Shown here piece after piece: positions 45,034-57,668 of a DNA stretch of 64,000 bases (its first letter is position 1; every line of letters starts with the position of its first letter). The stretch is from Amphibalanus amphitrite (lineage: Eukaryota > Arthropoda > Thecostraca > Balanomorpha > Balanidae): positions 1 to 64,000 of the forward strand of contig NW_024881961.1 in assembly GCF_019059575.1 (NCBI RefSeq), written 5' to 3'. The position numbers and the translations under genes are program-made. The notes under the pieces were generated by a model. That model had not been told where the DNA came from. It ran no database searches and was given only the letters and a program-made list of their open reading frames with translations.

Positions 45034-47272
45034 GCGCAAATACATAGCTAAAAAGCTACCAATGCAAAAATGCATGCAATCTAGAAAGGAACGCGTTCCC
45101 CTTGTACATAATCCCATTTAAAGAAGAGTAAAAACTGAATGATGTATGAATATGAAAATGGAATGAATGAAATGTTTTGAGAAATGAATGAAATGTCAAT
45201 GTGAAAATGCAACGAATGCAATGTTTGCAATGTACACTCAATTATGCAAATTTCTATAATTTCATGTAAAATTGAAACTGTTTATTAACATATTTAGATG
45301 TGTTCTGTTTCAGGTTTATCGAGAGTTGGGGTACAGTCATGCAGCACCCATTACAAAATTATTTCTTTTCCTAATTTTCCATTCGTCTACAATAATATCT
45401 TCATTTTAGTTTTATAACCGAACGTCAAAATGACGTATGATTGGTGACTTCGAGTCCCACGAACGTACAATATAGACATTTCAATACTGTCTTGATCACT
45501 ACTACTCGCAAAAAAAAAGCAATTGTGTTCAGAATGCTTCCGTCCTAATGGATTATAATGGCAGAACACGACGATATACTACGTACAGCAGATTATTTTT
45601 TGGACAATGCTAGTGGTTTAAATGGGATGCCTGCTGCATATGACTGTACCCGGCAAACTCGCACCACGAGATGCCGCCAGGAGGAGGTGTTCCCGGTGTT
45701 CCCCTATACTACCCCTTTCGTCCGTTCGACGAATTTCTTCGGTCAACTCTACCATTCGACAGCATAAGAAAATATCCTTTACCCGTTCCATATAAACTGT
45801 CCTTAAATATTCCATAGAATCGGTTGTGGATTGCTATTTATGCCCCACAACTGCCAAAATAGTCCATATGTGCCAAATCCAATTAGCTCTTTAGGTAAGA
45901 TGTCCGTATTCATTAACGCCATCCATCTCTCATCCCCTTCATTAAAATTTATTTTCAACAGCTCTCTCGTGACTCCCGAATTTTCACATCATATCCATGT
46001 CACGCTGAGCGTGTCTGTTTGTTATACGATAGAATAGTTCATGATACATCATATTGTTTAGATTCCCCGACTCGTACCCAATTTAACGTAACGAAACGTC
46101 TGCCCATTCCATGATTGTTTGCACTCCCGTGGTCTTTTCGATTTTACTGTGGCCACAATCCCTTGGCACTCAACTTCAAATATCTCTTTTTACTTCTGGA
46201 CAATGGGCACGAGGGCATCTATAATTATCTTCAATATGATCATCAACGGCGAAACACGTTGACCGACTACCACATGATCCGGATATCTCCTCACTGTCGA
46301 CCGGCACCAGCCAGTCACCGTGGCACGCTGCCACGTGTGATCACTGCCAACGCTGTCATCACCATGCCATCTCATATGGCACTTCAATGTCAATCTTCAA
46401 GTTAATTGTCAAGTAAATCACTTCAAGTTTATTATCAACAAGATCTTCTAATTGCATATTTGTGTACTGTTTCCAACATTGTTTTGAAACATTGCTGAAA
46501 CCAGCATATCAATAAGCTGCCATTAATATCGTAAGCCTGATTGACTACATTACCAATTGTATGTATGTATGTATGTGTACTGTTTGTGACAAGTGTATGA
46601 AAGTGTATTTTGATTTTAAAAGCTTACAAACCTTTGTTTCATTTCTCAGGCCGCTGACCAAGGTACGAGTTCTGCACGGTGTTATCCTGCCAGCCTTCAT
46701 GGGTCACAACGGACCGTCATACACATGCACGCAACAGACCGAGCTCCAGGCCTCCGCCGCCAGGCCACGGGCCCAGGCCGGCAGCGGGGACGTCGAGATT
46801 CAGCGAGTCGAGATCTGGTACCACGCCATCAAAGCGACCCTGGCGCCACGCCCACGACATCTACACGAGCGTGGTTCACTCACCACCGAACAAGACGGGT
46901 CGTCTTCTGCCCCTGGCGCTGCACACACGACATCCAATCGTGTGCGGCCCGGATGAACAGAAGAGGATCAACGCCAACATGATCCGGTACCACTGACATC
47001 GACTCGGGACGTCTGCGAAATATCTGCCCGCACTGCGCCTCAACGAGGTCCCTGCTCTGCCTCAATCAGCTCTGGCCTGCCAAAACTGGAGTCCAGCGAA
47101 AAGGACCACATCTACGGATCCCACAGCAAAAAGGGACAATCGCAGGCTGGCCAGAGGCTGCAAACATCAGGGATACTCAATCTCCAAGCACAAGAGATGC
47201 GCGCAGCGTTCTGCAGACGGACGTCCACCTCGGTCATGTGTTGTTGTTTTGACGCCTCCTGTTGTCGGCTCA
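45034..47272 (+). other. gypsy-1 3' non-coding region with a GC-rich insert
   Basis: 45034-46640 is AT-rich with no long frame. At 46634-46650 there is a pyrimidine tract and CAG (CATTTCTCAG), after which the sequence becomes GC-rich to about 47270. Protein-like pieces appear in two frames (TKVRVLHGVILPAFMGHNG; VEIQRVEIWYHAIKATL; HDIYTSVVHSPPNKTGRLL; GPDEQKRINANMIRYH). This looks like a decayed former exon carried by the element. I do not recognise the family. Confidence 0.5.
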
Positions 47273-47273
47273 T

Positions 47274-47282
47274 GGGGGAGGG
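47274..47282 (+). promoter_or_regulatory. gypsy-1 polypurine tract
   Basis: GGGGGAGGG, 8 nt before the 3' LTR. Confidence 0.7.
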
Positions 47283-47290
47283 TAAGATAA

Positions 47291-47600
47291 TGTCGTAGCG
47301 AACCTTGGGTTCAGCCGCGCTTACGCGTGAGGCTCCGTTCTCTGGGCACAGTCGCTGTCAAACCGAAGAGCTATTTCTAACGAGCTCGGTTGGCAGGGAC
47401 CAATGCTTTCAGGAACTGGCGCACCTCATATGTACGCCGGCTGACCCGGTATCTTGTGTCACGCTTGGCACAGACCACCCAGTATAACTTGGGATGTGTT
47501 GATGAAAATACACGCAGTGTTCCGGACCCAGCCTGAGTGTGTGGACGGAGCGCTGCTCCCGAATGGAGGTAAGGGGGGCCGCGCCCAGACCAGCACTACA
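47291..47600 (+). repeat. gypsy-1 3' LTR
   Basis: 310 bp, followed by the target duplicate GCTC at 47601. Confidence 0.93.
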
Positions 47601-47698
47601 GCTCTAGGTCAATATTTAGGGGTTTTTGGGAGGTATAATTGTAAAAAATTTGCTAAAACAGGTCAAAAGTTTTCGCTGATAACTTTTGATCTAATTAA

Positions 47699-48864
47699 CC
47701 CGCGCCGGGCAGGTGCTCCGCGACTTCCGCGCCGGGCCGGGGGGGGGGGTGTCTGAAAACCCCCCTTCTAACTCGGCTCCTGGGTCACGTAGCGACACGC
47801 GGTAAGCGGCATTCAAAAGAGCGTCCAAAATAAGTACGAAAACACTTCAGTCATTTTTTGGGTCAGGTCAAAGGTCAGGTTACCAGAGGTCACCAAAGGT
47901 AAAATGTTGGCTATTTCAACATTTTGGAAACTGCCAACGACTAACTCGGGAACCGATAGAGCTACAGCGCCGCGGAAAAGCGCATTCGATAGCTCTTTTG
48001 ACGCTCTTTCGCCACTATGTCCTCAGATTTGACCTCAGGTCAACGGTTTAGCCTCCAGAGGGCAAAAACTCCAAAAATAGCCGTTTTTTACGAACAGTGT
48101 TTTTCGGCAATAACTTCTGACTCAAAAAAGCCACGACATTACTTTTGCCAGAATCGTGTTCCTCTTGTCAAAACGCGTCGAATGAACTATAAGTTGACCT
48201 TGAAAAGTCAACTTAAAAATTTGACCTCAGGACCTGACCGGAAAAGGTCATGTTGCATATCAGTCGATCCGCATCGTCGAGCCGAACACATCTAAGGCGT
48301 TTTCATCGCTCTATCATGCCTCTATCAGAAGTTATTAGCAAAAAACTGTTAGATACTATTCGTGACCTGAGATGACCTCGGGGACATCTCAGAACGAGGG
48401 GTCACACTCCGGGTCACAGGTGCAATTTTCGGGTTCAGTGTGTCCATTTTACCTACATCCCGATGTTTGAGAGTGTCTAGAATGGCGTTCGTGCAAAACA
48501 GACGCCTTTCAATTTTCTCCCATTGAATTATAATAGAGAGGCCGCAAAATTGACCTGACCTTAGGTCACCGATATCGAAATTCCGAGATACACGTTTAAT
48601 AGGTTTTTATACACGCTTTTATAGGATACACGAGATACACTGTTACTCTCATCAATCGCTGAAAGTTTCAAGGCAATCGTGCGGTCGGTGTAGCCATGAC
48701 GAACATTCTAATTTGTTTGACCTGACCTTGAGAGACCTGGGTCTGAAATTTTCACAGCATGTGCGGAAAAGATGCACGAACAGGTGTGTTAAAAACGGCG
48801 GCGCGGAGCTGCGAAAAGCCGCCGGGGGGGGGGGGTGTTCAAACACCCCCCGGCCCGGCGCGGG
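47699..48864. mobile_element. piggyBac-like MITE B, nested in MITE A
   Basis: 1,166 bp between TTAA sites (47695-47698, 48865-48868), with TIRs CCCGCGCCGGGC / GGCCCGGCGCGGG. Closest in sequence and length to the 13.3-kb copy. The DR1 AGGTCA-A-AGGTCA is kept at 47865-47877. MITE A sequence resumes on either side. Confidence 0.9.
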
Positions 48865-49829
48865 TTAAGATAGAGCAAAACAAAAGCACCAGTGAACTCA
48901 GCACGTCAAGGCGTGTCGAATGATATACTTTTTTTGTTTGCTTAAGTGTACTTAAAAGTGTAGGTATTAAAGTGTACTTAAGTGCACAACTTAAGTAAAA
49001 CTTAAGTCTTAGGAATGGTTGAAATGCTTAATGTTGCATATCATTCGACTCAGCTGTTCAAGAGGAACAGAATGATACCATCTTGAAACCTGTTCTATTA
49101 TGTGACAAGTTATCGGCACAAACGTCATTTGACCTGAGTTGACCTCATTTGACCTGAACCTTAGATAAGTACACCAAACAAAGAAACACCGAGTGACATT
49201 ATGTTAAGTACTGTGGTATCAAAGAACAAAAGGGATACAACGAAGCGGACATCTCTATATTTTCCGAATAGGAGTTATTTGAATATTTTCCCATAGGCTT
49301 AACATTACGACGTAATGACCCCTAACTGACCTCAGGTCAGTGACATAAAAAACGAACTACATATTATACAGCTCGGTGAACTTAGCACATCCTGAAAGTT
49401 TGAAGGAAATCAGTCCAAAACTGTGCGTTGGACAGGTACATAAAAAATTAAATTTGACCATAACCTTGTACCCGTTTTTCTGAAATGGTGGCCTGACCCA
49501 AGGTCGACCGGACCTGAAATTTGCAGATCACATGAAAAAAGGTTGCCCCATAGGTTGTGCCAAATTTAGCGGCGTTGCGCGCCGCCAATTTTACGCTATC
49601 TTTGAAAAACCTTAGGGGGGGGGGGTCGCATCGACCCCCCTGCCAGGGTGAGGGTTAAGCTTTACTAATAACGCTAAGAACGTCACCAAACATACAGAGG
49701 CCGTCAAAAAGTAAGCCATTTGGAGGCCCCCTCGATAGAGAAAAGGCCCCCTGGCAAGCGGAACACGGAGGCCCCTTTGAGCCCGGGCCCCCTCCCCTGG
49801 AAAATCCTGGGTGCGCCCCTGAGCCTAAG

Positions 49830-50195
49830 AATTCTATTAAAAATTAAAAGTTTAAACCACGTACGGCTTAAAACTTTTTACCATGTACGGGTACAGGCTG
49901 GATTTAGCTTTTTGTCATTCTGGTCCGTGGCGAGCACTTTTATTGGCCCAAGCACCTACAAGTAATGTCCTGGGTAATGTATGGCTTATAAGGTTCTTAG
50001 CGTGTTCTTCGTTGGAAAAGTTGCCACTCTATAATTTTCTCTTCAATCGAAAACCGATTCTTTTTCTTATTAAATAAATATATGAAATCATGAAAAAATT
50101 GTTGAAAATTGATGTAAATTTCTTTCTTTACGAAATCTTATGATAGCATTAATGTTTTATACGTAAATATGGTTTTGACTTTAGGCAGCGCCGCA
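49830..50195. other. Gap between transposon nest and eL33
   Basis: AT-rich, no feature recognised except that its last part must contain the eL33 promoter. Confidence 0.4.
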
Positions 50196-50201
50196 AAAGT
50201 T

Positions 50202-50220
50202 CCTTTTCCTGGCGTTGAAG
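50202..50220 (+). promoter_or_regulatory. Non-coding TOP first exon of eL33
   Basis: TCCTTTTCCTGGCGTTGAAG followed by GTAAAT: a pyrimidine-run start, a very short leader exon and a donor, as in other animal ribosomal-protein genes. Joins to the acceptor TTGCAG at 50798. The start is inferred from the motif, so it may be off by a few bases. Confidence 0.6.
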
Positions 50221-50820
50221 GTAAATATTGTTGTATACGATTGGTATGTAAAGAAATAGATATTCTGTTGACGATATATTCTGTTTTTGTGTTTTATCTG
50301 CTTGATCAAAGTTCAAAGATTCCCCTCCTGTAGCATTTTATTGAAAAGAACCGCAGATACATGCATATTTCCCTCGTCGACACAATGCTTACGGTTCTGA
50401 CGCATCATATTCATTTGTTGTGTGTTCATTGTTCAGAGGCCATTATTATAAAATAAAATCTGAGCAAGCTGCAATTTTTTCCTGACCTTTAAAGAGGAAC
50501 TGGAGGATGCATGTCAAGCACGCATGTATGTTTATAATGAGAAGCGGTTGTATTTAGTTAGGTTCTTATTTGCAGCCGATAGCTTGAATTTATTTGATAA
50601 AAATGGCTTCAGTTCTCGGCGCTCACTAGCTCATGATGTTTTGGGTACATTCTGGCAGTATTTATGTAACCATGAATTTGTGTTGGACATGTAATTTGTT
50701 GTTTCTGAAATGCCATTAAATTTGTGTGTAACCCCTCACTCCAGTTAAGGAATTGGTTTTGCCATGCAGTGTGAAATTGGATTGTGTCCTGTTTGCAGTA
50801 CATCAAGCCAAGGGGCCACA

Positions 50821-52715
50821 ATGGCTGACACTGAGACTAAGAAGATGAAGAGGAAGCACCTCAAGCTGTATTCTAAGGCTACGTTTACCGGCTACAAGCG
50901 TGGCCTCAGGAACCAGTACGAGACCTTTGCTCTCCTGAAGCTGGAGGGAACGTTCAATAAGGAGGATGCTAAACACTACCTTGGCAAGCGCTGTGTCTAT
51001 GTTTACAAGGTGAGTGGGCTGGAACTCTGCTGATGAGCGGGGTCAGTTCAGCTATATGCTTTTCAAGACAATAATCCAGGCCCGTGCATTTTAAAAATAG
51101 TTTTTAATTTCTACAATTAGTTTCGATTTCAAAGAAATCCTTGCCAGTAATGCACAAAAATTCAACATACTTTTCTCAAAGCAAAGTCTTGAGGGAGTAT
51201 GTTCAAGGGAGCCCATGGCAACATTTCACCATACTCCAGTTGCATTCTTTAAATAAGTGTTGAAATTCACATTTTTCCAAATTCAGACCATTTAGACATC
51301 TTTGCTTGATATTAGCTACGTTTCCCTGGCACAAGTAAAGCAGATTTTGCAAAATGGATTTGGTCCTTCATAGCATTTCAGCATCATTTAAAATCGTAAC
51401 TATCACATTAATTACTAGCTAAAGCCATATATATGCTCATTTACTGATAAAAGTTAATAGTATCCAAGAAAACGTGTGTTAAATTTTGTCAAATCGATTC
51501 AGCTATGTCATGGAAATGCAGTGATTGTTTTGGCCCACTGCAGCTGGGGTGGGCGGGTTGTGACTTTACCTATTCACTGCATCCAAAACTAGTGTATGCT
51601 GAATAGTTATGCTGAATCATCCTGCTCAAAGTGAAGTGAATGCCATGAAGCTAAGCTTTATGCTCCTTTGGTTAACCCAAATTATGATAAATGATTTAAT
51701 AGATGGCTATGATATTGCATGTCATTTAGATGTCTTCTAGAGACAAGGTGAAAAGTTTGATCAATGTTATTTTTATATAAGTGGTAGAATATGTAGCTGA
51801 GATAAATGTGACATTGCTTTGAGCAGTCTTTTTGCCCTATTTGTAATGCATGGCTGGTCAACTAATGGCATATTGAGACATATTGAGGTTCAGTTCCCAT
51901 TAGTCTCTTTGGTACTAATAGTGATGCTTAAATCTTGATTGGACACTTATAGATTGGACAGATGTTCTATTTGAAGAATCTTATAGGAAACCTTGTTCGA
52001 GTGAATGAAATGAGCTCATTGATGTTGTGTATTCCCCATGTCATGACTTTCACATTTTTTTTTTTTAGTGCAGGAAACAGTTCCTGTTCCCTTGCTTATA
52101 TTTGTTTTTGTTTTTTTAGTAAGGTATGTGCCCATGTGTGTACATTAAAAAACAAGTTTTTTTAGACGTTGCTCTGTTCATAAAATCTTTTATTTTAGTA
52201 CCCTCGAATATGAACACGGTGGTTGTAACTATGTTACGGTTGACGTATAGTCGACTATAGAATGATGTTCCACTCCTCAGAAGCTATTAGTTGACCGGAG
52301 CGCTAAGTTGTGCCGTTTATTACCTACGCAATTAAGCGTGTCGATTGTGAGCATGGGGACAAAGCTATAATTTGTGAACCCAGCCCGTGGGATGCGGCAT
52401 ATCCTACCTTTCCAGGCAAATAATTGCCTGTGAAAAGTGGAACATCATTCTGTAGTCGACTAGGCACCGATGCCTCATTGTTTCGTCGTGTTTTAGTGGT
52501 ATTAATGGCATCTTTTCCTTTGGCAGGGCAAGAACAAGTCTCGGGTGCCGGGAGCGCCCAACCAGCACAAGAACCGCCTGCGTGCCATGTGGGGCAAGGT
52601 GGTGCGGATCCACGGCAACAGCGGCTCGGTACGCGCGCAGTTTAAGCGCAACCTGCCCCCGAACGCTATGGGCAAGACTGTGCGCGTGATGATGTACCCC
52701 TCGAGGAGCCAGTGA
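50821..52715 (+). CDS. RPL35A: 60S ribosomal protein eL33 (L35A)
   Basis: Two coding exons, 50821-51009 and 52527-52715 (63 codons each, the last including the stop), give 125 aa. Family landmarks: [35 protein letters not shown], then [43 protein letters not shown] and [10 protein letters not shown]. Component of the large ribosomal subunit. The charged N-terminus ([13 protein letters not shown]) makes it a little longer than the human protein. The ATG lies 22 nt into the exon that follows the TOP leader intron. The 1.5-kb intron is AT-rich with no further gene. Confidence 0.96.
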
Positions 52716-53770
52716 TCCAATACAGTGACTCGACCACAGTGTGAGTCTGGCCGGGCGGCACGAGCAGAGTGGCGGGGTGTGGGCGGTGATCGGTGTCCGT
52801 CGGGGTCGGGTGTGGAGAGCGGCAGGGGACGGTCAGAGCGCGGTGCCGCCACCGTCAGCTGTTCGACACCAGGTGGCGCCACAGCAGGCAGCGAGTGGGG
52901 TGACTGACGAAACCTCTGGCGGAACAGCTTCCCTAACACTGCACGGGAACTACGCTTAGTGACAGCCAACCAACCAACACAAATTGCAGCACCGATATCC
53001 ACAGTTCCAATAACAATCGTTATTAATCGCCTGAAAGAATTCCAGTTTACATTTCTTTAGATTTATCTGGCTGCAGTTTTTGAACTATCGTATAACTGAA
53101 GGGGCATTATCAGATCAATTTATCAGACCAGATGGCGGCAATGGGCTCGTTTCGCTTATCATAATTGCTTTGTTACCTCTGTAAACTAATAGAAAGACGG
53201 CCAACCTCACCAGTTAGCCGTTTTCCAGAACTCGCATAGACCGAAACATATTGAATTATTGATGACTTTAGTCGACGGCTTTCCAAAGTCCTAACGTTAC
53301 GCATTATGAAGCAAAATGATCACTCGAAATGGGTGCTATGGTCAAACGTGTTTCTAAATCACAGCCTATTTCCAGACAATAGGGTTACATTCGGTGGCCA
53401 GTGCGGCCTCATTTCCGCCATTGGGTAATTCATAGTGAGGGACAATCTTCTGAAGTACGGTCAGAAGCCAGAACTTCTGACTGACGTCGCCCCACTGACG
53501 ACCATTGTAGAAATTCCGAACTACTCTAAGAGCAGCTGCCACCGGTATATCTGAAGTTACTACGAAATTTATGTTATGAAAATCATTTGCGAAATAAGGC
53601 GTCTGCGTCGCACACCAATTACGCCGTAATAACGTTGGTCTAACGCTCTCTACAAACAGACATAATAACACAATGAATCAAGCTCATACTCTGTCCTCGG
53701 TCCGTTATTGGATATTTCTGCCTGGTCAATGGTCATAGGCCCGTCTACAGATTTTGCCACGGCAATACTT
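52716..53770. other. eL33 3' flank
   Basis: GC-rich for about 250 bp, then AT-rich. I saw no clear AATAAA and no gene. Confidence 0.35.
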
Positions 53771-53775
53771 GAGTA

Positions 53776-55114
53776 GGGTAGGGTGGGGTAATTTGAACAT
53801 GTGGGGCAATTTGAACATAGTGTGAAAAACAGAAAATTACGGAAAATCCATAAGTGGCATGACAATAAGACCAATGAGGGAAATTATCGTAACTAAAAGG
53901 GCTATCATATGAATGGGGTTTAAAGTTTCAGGGAATGAAGATGTTGACGCACACTGTAAAAAATCAATTTCGCAAGTAAAAACGCCTAAAAACACGTCAT
54001 TGCAACTTCATTGCAGCGCAAAATCTTGCATTGCTAGCGCCTAATACGCAACGGCTTTTGTTGTACAATGACCTAATCAGTGCCTTCAATCCAAGAAATT
54101 TGCTTTTGAAGCCTGTTTTTAAATATGGCAAAATAACTTTTAGCGTGGGGTAATTTGAACATAGTGTGAGAATTTTAGTGAAGACAGGGATAGCTCCGAA
54201 AAAACAACGCTCCCAGTTTTTTTTTGCCAATATTTTCGACCCAAAGCAGTAGCAGATTAGTGATGCCAGTTTTATAAAAATTTACGTCTAATATCCGTCT
54301 AATGTCTGGCATTTTCGTTGATTTCCGTTCAAAAATGTTTAAGTCAGCCATTTGTCCAAATATGTCCGAAAATTACGCATTAATCAACACTCAAAACTGT
54401 CATTTAAATTGCTTATAATGTAATTTTACCAGCCAAGAAGTGTTCATTATATTAAGAGCTTAATAAGCTTTCCATTCGCCAATCAATGCTATGCACGATT
54501 ACTTTATAAAAAGCGCTGAAGTGTAGCAAGCCATCGTCCAATGTTGTCCAGTCTGCTACCTTTGTCCAGCCAATTCCGAATTGGAGATTGGACAAAATCA
54601 GAACTCCAAATGTCCAGGTTTCAATTGGCACCACTATAACAGATGCAGTAAGGTTGGGAGAGTTGTTATCGAACAAAAATGATAGACGTTCTGTTAATTG
54701 AAGAGAGGCGAATTCTGTCAACTGACCGGTGTGCAGCATGCAGATATTGATACCTTGCAACTGTTATTTTTGTTGTTGTGTTGATTTTTCAAGTGAAGGT
54801 ATGTTAAGAATTGTTCTGCCTATTTGTTTATGGGTCAAACAACATCGGTGCTGGCGAGACTATCGTTTTTATGACAGGTAAAGGCAGTATGTTCAAATTA
54901 CCCCACGGTGGGGCAATTTGAACACACCGTGACTTGGTGGAGAAGTGAGGCTATGCTTTTCAAGGTATGCTCGGCTCGTCCAAAAATGAGGCTTGCATGG
55001 TGAGAGCAAGTGACACTTGCGCTACTGAAGCAGTTTTTCTTCATCCAGGGTTGAGCTGGAATTTGGTACAACGGAGAAGACGTAAAAATATGTTCAAATT
55101 ACCCCACACTACCC
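53776..55114. mobile_element. TA-flanked TIR element with repeated GGGGTAATTTGAACA
   Basis: Left end GGGTAGGGTGGGGTAATTTG and right end CAAATTACCCCACACTACCC, flanked by TA on both sides (53774-53775, 55115-55116). The TIR core GGGGYAATTTGAACA recurs inside near 53786, 53805, 54147 and, inverted or direct, near 54893-54922. No transposase was found. The TA duplication suggests Tc1/mariner-type movement. Confidence 0.75.
54258..54636. mobile_element. hAT-like MITE nested in the TA-flanked element
   Basis: 379 bp with ends TAGTGATGCC / GGCACCACTA. Flanks TAGCAGAT (54250-54257) and TAACAGAT (54637-54644) match at 7 of 8 bases. Its tips resemble those of the 27789 element. Confidence 0.83.
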
Positions 55115-55222
55115 TAACTACCACGCCTCCAATCTCCATCATATCATAAACGGAGAAATATCTGATGTAATCTGATGTATGTAAATTCTAAAAAGATGCG
55201 ACGAGCTTATGATTGACATGAC

Positions 55223-55357
55223 CAGGGCTACGGAGTCTGAGTCGGAGTCGCTCAGAGTCGATAGTTCTGACAGGGGTCTGAGTTAGAGTCGGAGTTAGTT
55301 TTTGGAAGCCGGAGTCGGAGTGGGAGTCACTGAAAATCCATCGACTCCGCAACCCGG
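55223..55357. mobile_element. 135-bp hAT-like MITE (GGAGTCGGAGTC type)
   Basis: Ends CAGGGCTACGGAGTC / GACTCCGCAACCCGG and interior GAGTCGGAGT repeats. Perfect 8-bp duplication GACATGAC (55215-55222 and 55358-55365). Confidence 0.9.
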
Positions 55358-55369
55358 GACATGACCATC

Positions 55370-56490
55370 GGCGAAGCTGCTTTTCAAAGACTTTCAAACG
55401 CGGCTTTTCGTTTCTCAATCGTATCATGATACCTACACCGCAAAGCAAACCGTGCATTTTTTTTTAGCTTTTATGGGATATTATGAATAACGCTTTTGCC
55501 GTTGATGGCAATAGTCGGGAAACGATTGAAACGTCAATTTTTGGGCTGAGCATCGTTTGGAAAAAAAAATTGTGAACGCTCAATTCAAATGTCATTGTTT
55601 GATGAGTCAATGATTTGACATCAATATTTGACATCAATGATGTCAAATATTATGCCTCAACACCGGTTCTCGATCGTTATCGTTTTGTAGAAATGGCCAA
55701 ATTGCCTACCCTTTACATAAACGGTCCTGTGAGGTGTACTGTGCCAATCGTTTTGTCATGGTTGAAAGTTGAAACACAGGTTGGTTTGGTGATAGGTAGC
55801 TATAATACGCTTATTTTTACAACAGGCAAACACTATTGCCCGAGAATTTAGAAACTTCTGACTTGACCAAAAATGACCCCAAACCTCGGAGAAATGCGGT
55901 TGTGGTAGCCTCAGACGCGCACCCCACCGAACACGGTGCCCAGTGGCGCAGTGGGCTCCCGAGCAGCCAGAAAAGGACGCCGGGCAATCACGGTTGTGGG
56001 TGCTCCCCCGAGCTGCCTGCCCGCCCTCAGTAATTGATCAGCGAAATGGCCAGCGGGCACGGCCGGCGTCAACAATCAGGGCGACAGGCAGACGTCCGGA
56101 TCGGCCGTCTCGAAACTGCGGTGCACAGCTGGTTGTGTTTTTCTTAGGTGAATGTCCATCCTTTCCTTGTTTATTTCTTGAAATTTCGATGAATGTTTAG
56201 TGTATACCTACGTTTTTAAACCGGCATGTCAAATATTATCAGCTTTCATTTGGTGTCTTTAGTAGGATTTCAATCCAAAAGAGACTCCTCTGTTCTTTTC
56301 CACATAATAACACATTCTAGGACACTCCGATTGACATGCTGCTTCGAAGGATGTCCTACATTGTTTCAGAATGAGTTCATTTTTAGGGATCGGGTACGGG
56401 GACCCGCAGCTGCTACTGTACAGCGAGCTGTCAGAGGGCACGCACAGAAAACCTCAGCTGCTCTTGTACAGGGCCCGGCAGTCGTAACGG
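55370..56490. other. Intergenic region before the (TA)n array
   Basis: No convincing gene. The tandem ATATTTGACATCAATG at 55619-55645 is a minor repeat. Confidence 0.4.
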
Positions 56491-56492
56491 CA

Positions 56493-57073
<581 letters not shown>

Positions 57074-57087
57074 CTTCTCCCTCCTTT
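57074..57087 (-). promoter_or_regulatory. gypsy-2 polypurine tract
   Basis: AAAGGAGGGAGAAG on the minus strand, directly against the 3' LTR. Confidence 0.8.
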
Positions 57088-57668
57088 GAATGAAAGGCGT
57101 GCACTTACATCTAGAAACACTCATTGACACATGCGCCATCATCAGCAGTTGCAGCACGCGCCACGCGACACCATAACACCGTGGTCGCTAGATGATGCCT
57201 GGCAGCATTCGGCTGACGTGGACTGGCAGTCAGCAACAACGAAAAACACAAACACGTCATCGCGCAGCATCGCTCACTTATCAACTAGCTAGCTGAACAG
57301 GTATGGCTAACCGTCAATGATGGCAATGGGTACCCTGGGTCCCATCCCAAACACAGGCTAGCCAGACCATGCTATTTACATCCTATGCCATGATGCTCTG
57401 AACAGGCTGCTAGAGGGCTCCTACTCAAACTGAGTTTAATGACATTGACATGTCAATCAGAAACGTCCCCAGGGATTGACCGAATCTAGCTCGACGCGCA
57501 CACTCTCTTTCCATAAAGAGTTAAACAAATCTGTCGCACTCCGGCGCCAGGAGCCAACCGATTGTCTGCTGAGCTAGTTAAAAGGAAAATCAGGGCGACT
57601 GATTTTACGTTAATTTGAGCGCAACTCTTACCTCTTGCCTTTTGTAGCATTCATGTTAATCAGGCTAC

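Larger units (their letters stand above)
39509..47600 (+). mobile_element. Ty3/gypsy LTR retrotransposon, gypsy-1 (complete)
   Basis: 8.1 kb with 310-bp LTRs that look identical, target duplication GCTC, a primer-binding site, gag, pol in the -1 frame, and a polypurine tract. Both frames are intact and the LTRs match, so insertion is recent and the copy may still be competent. An unusually long 2.2-kb segment with no long frame lies between pol and the 3' LTR. No envelope gene was seen. Confidence 0.93.
39349..49654. mobile_element. piggyBac-like MITE A, split by gypsy-1 and MITE B
   Basis: Right end TGCCAGGGTGAGGG then TTAA (49655-49658), with palindrome G-run/TCGCATCGA/C-run. Left end CCTCGCCCTGGCAGGG at about 39349, with the matching palindrome GTCGATGCGAC at 39400-39410. 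The left TTAA has decayed. Interior family blocks lie at 47601-47694 and 48869-49650. Its own length without insertions is about 1.0 kb. Confidence 0.78.
37934..49821. mobile_element. hAT-like element split by nested insertions (11.9 kb outer shell)
   Basis: Left end CAGTGGCGCACCCAAGG at 37934; right end CCTGGGTGCGCCCCTG ending at 49821. A perfect 8-bp duplication AGCCTAAG flanks both (37926-37933 and 49822-49829). Both ends continue into GGCCCC-rich sequence. The shell itself holds the GGAGGCCCC minisatellite on the left and about 160 bp of like sequence on the right (49660-49821). Everything between about 39349 and 49658 is a younger insertion. Confidence 0.85.

Noticed and set aside
46115-46405. 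Possible envelope gene between gypsy-1 pol and LTR
   Set aside because: No signal peptide, transmembrane segment or long frame; only short scattered frames.
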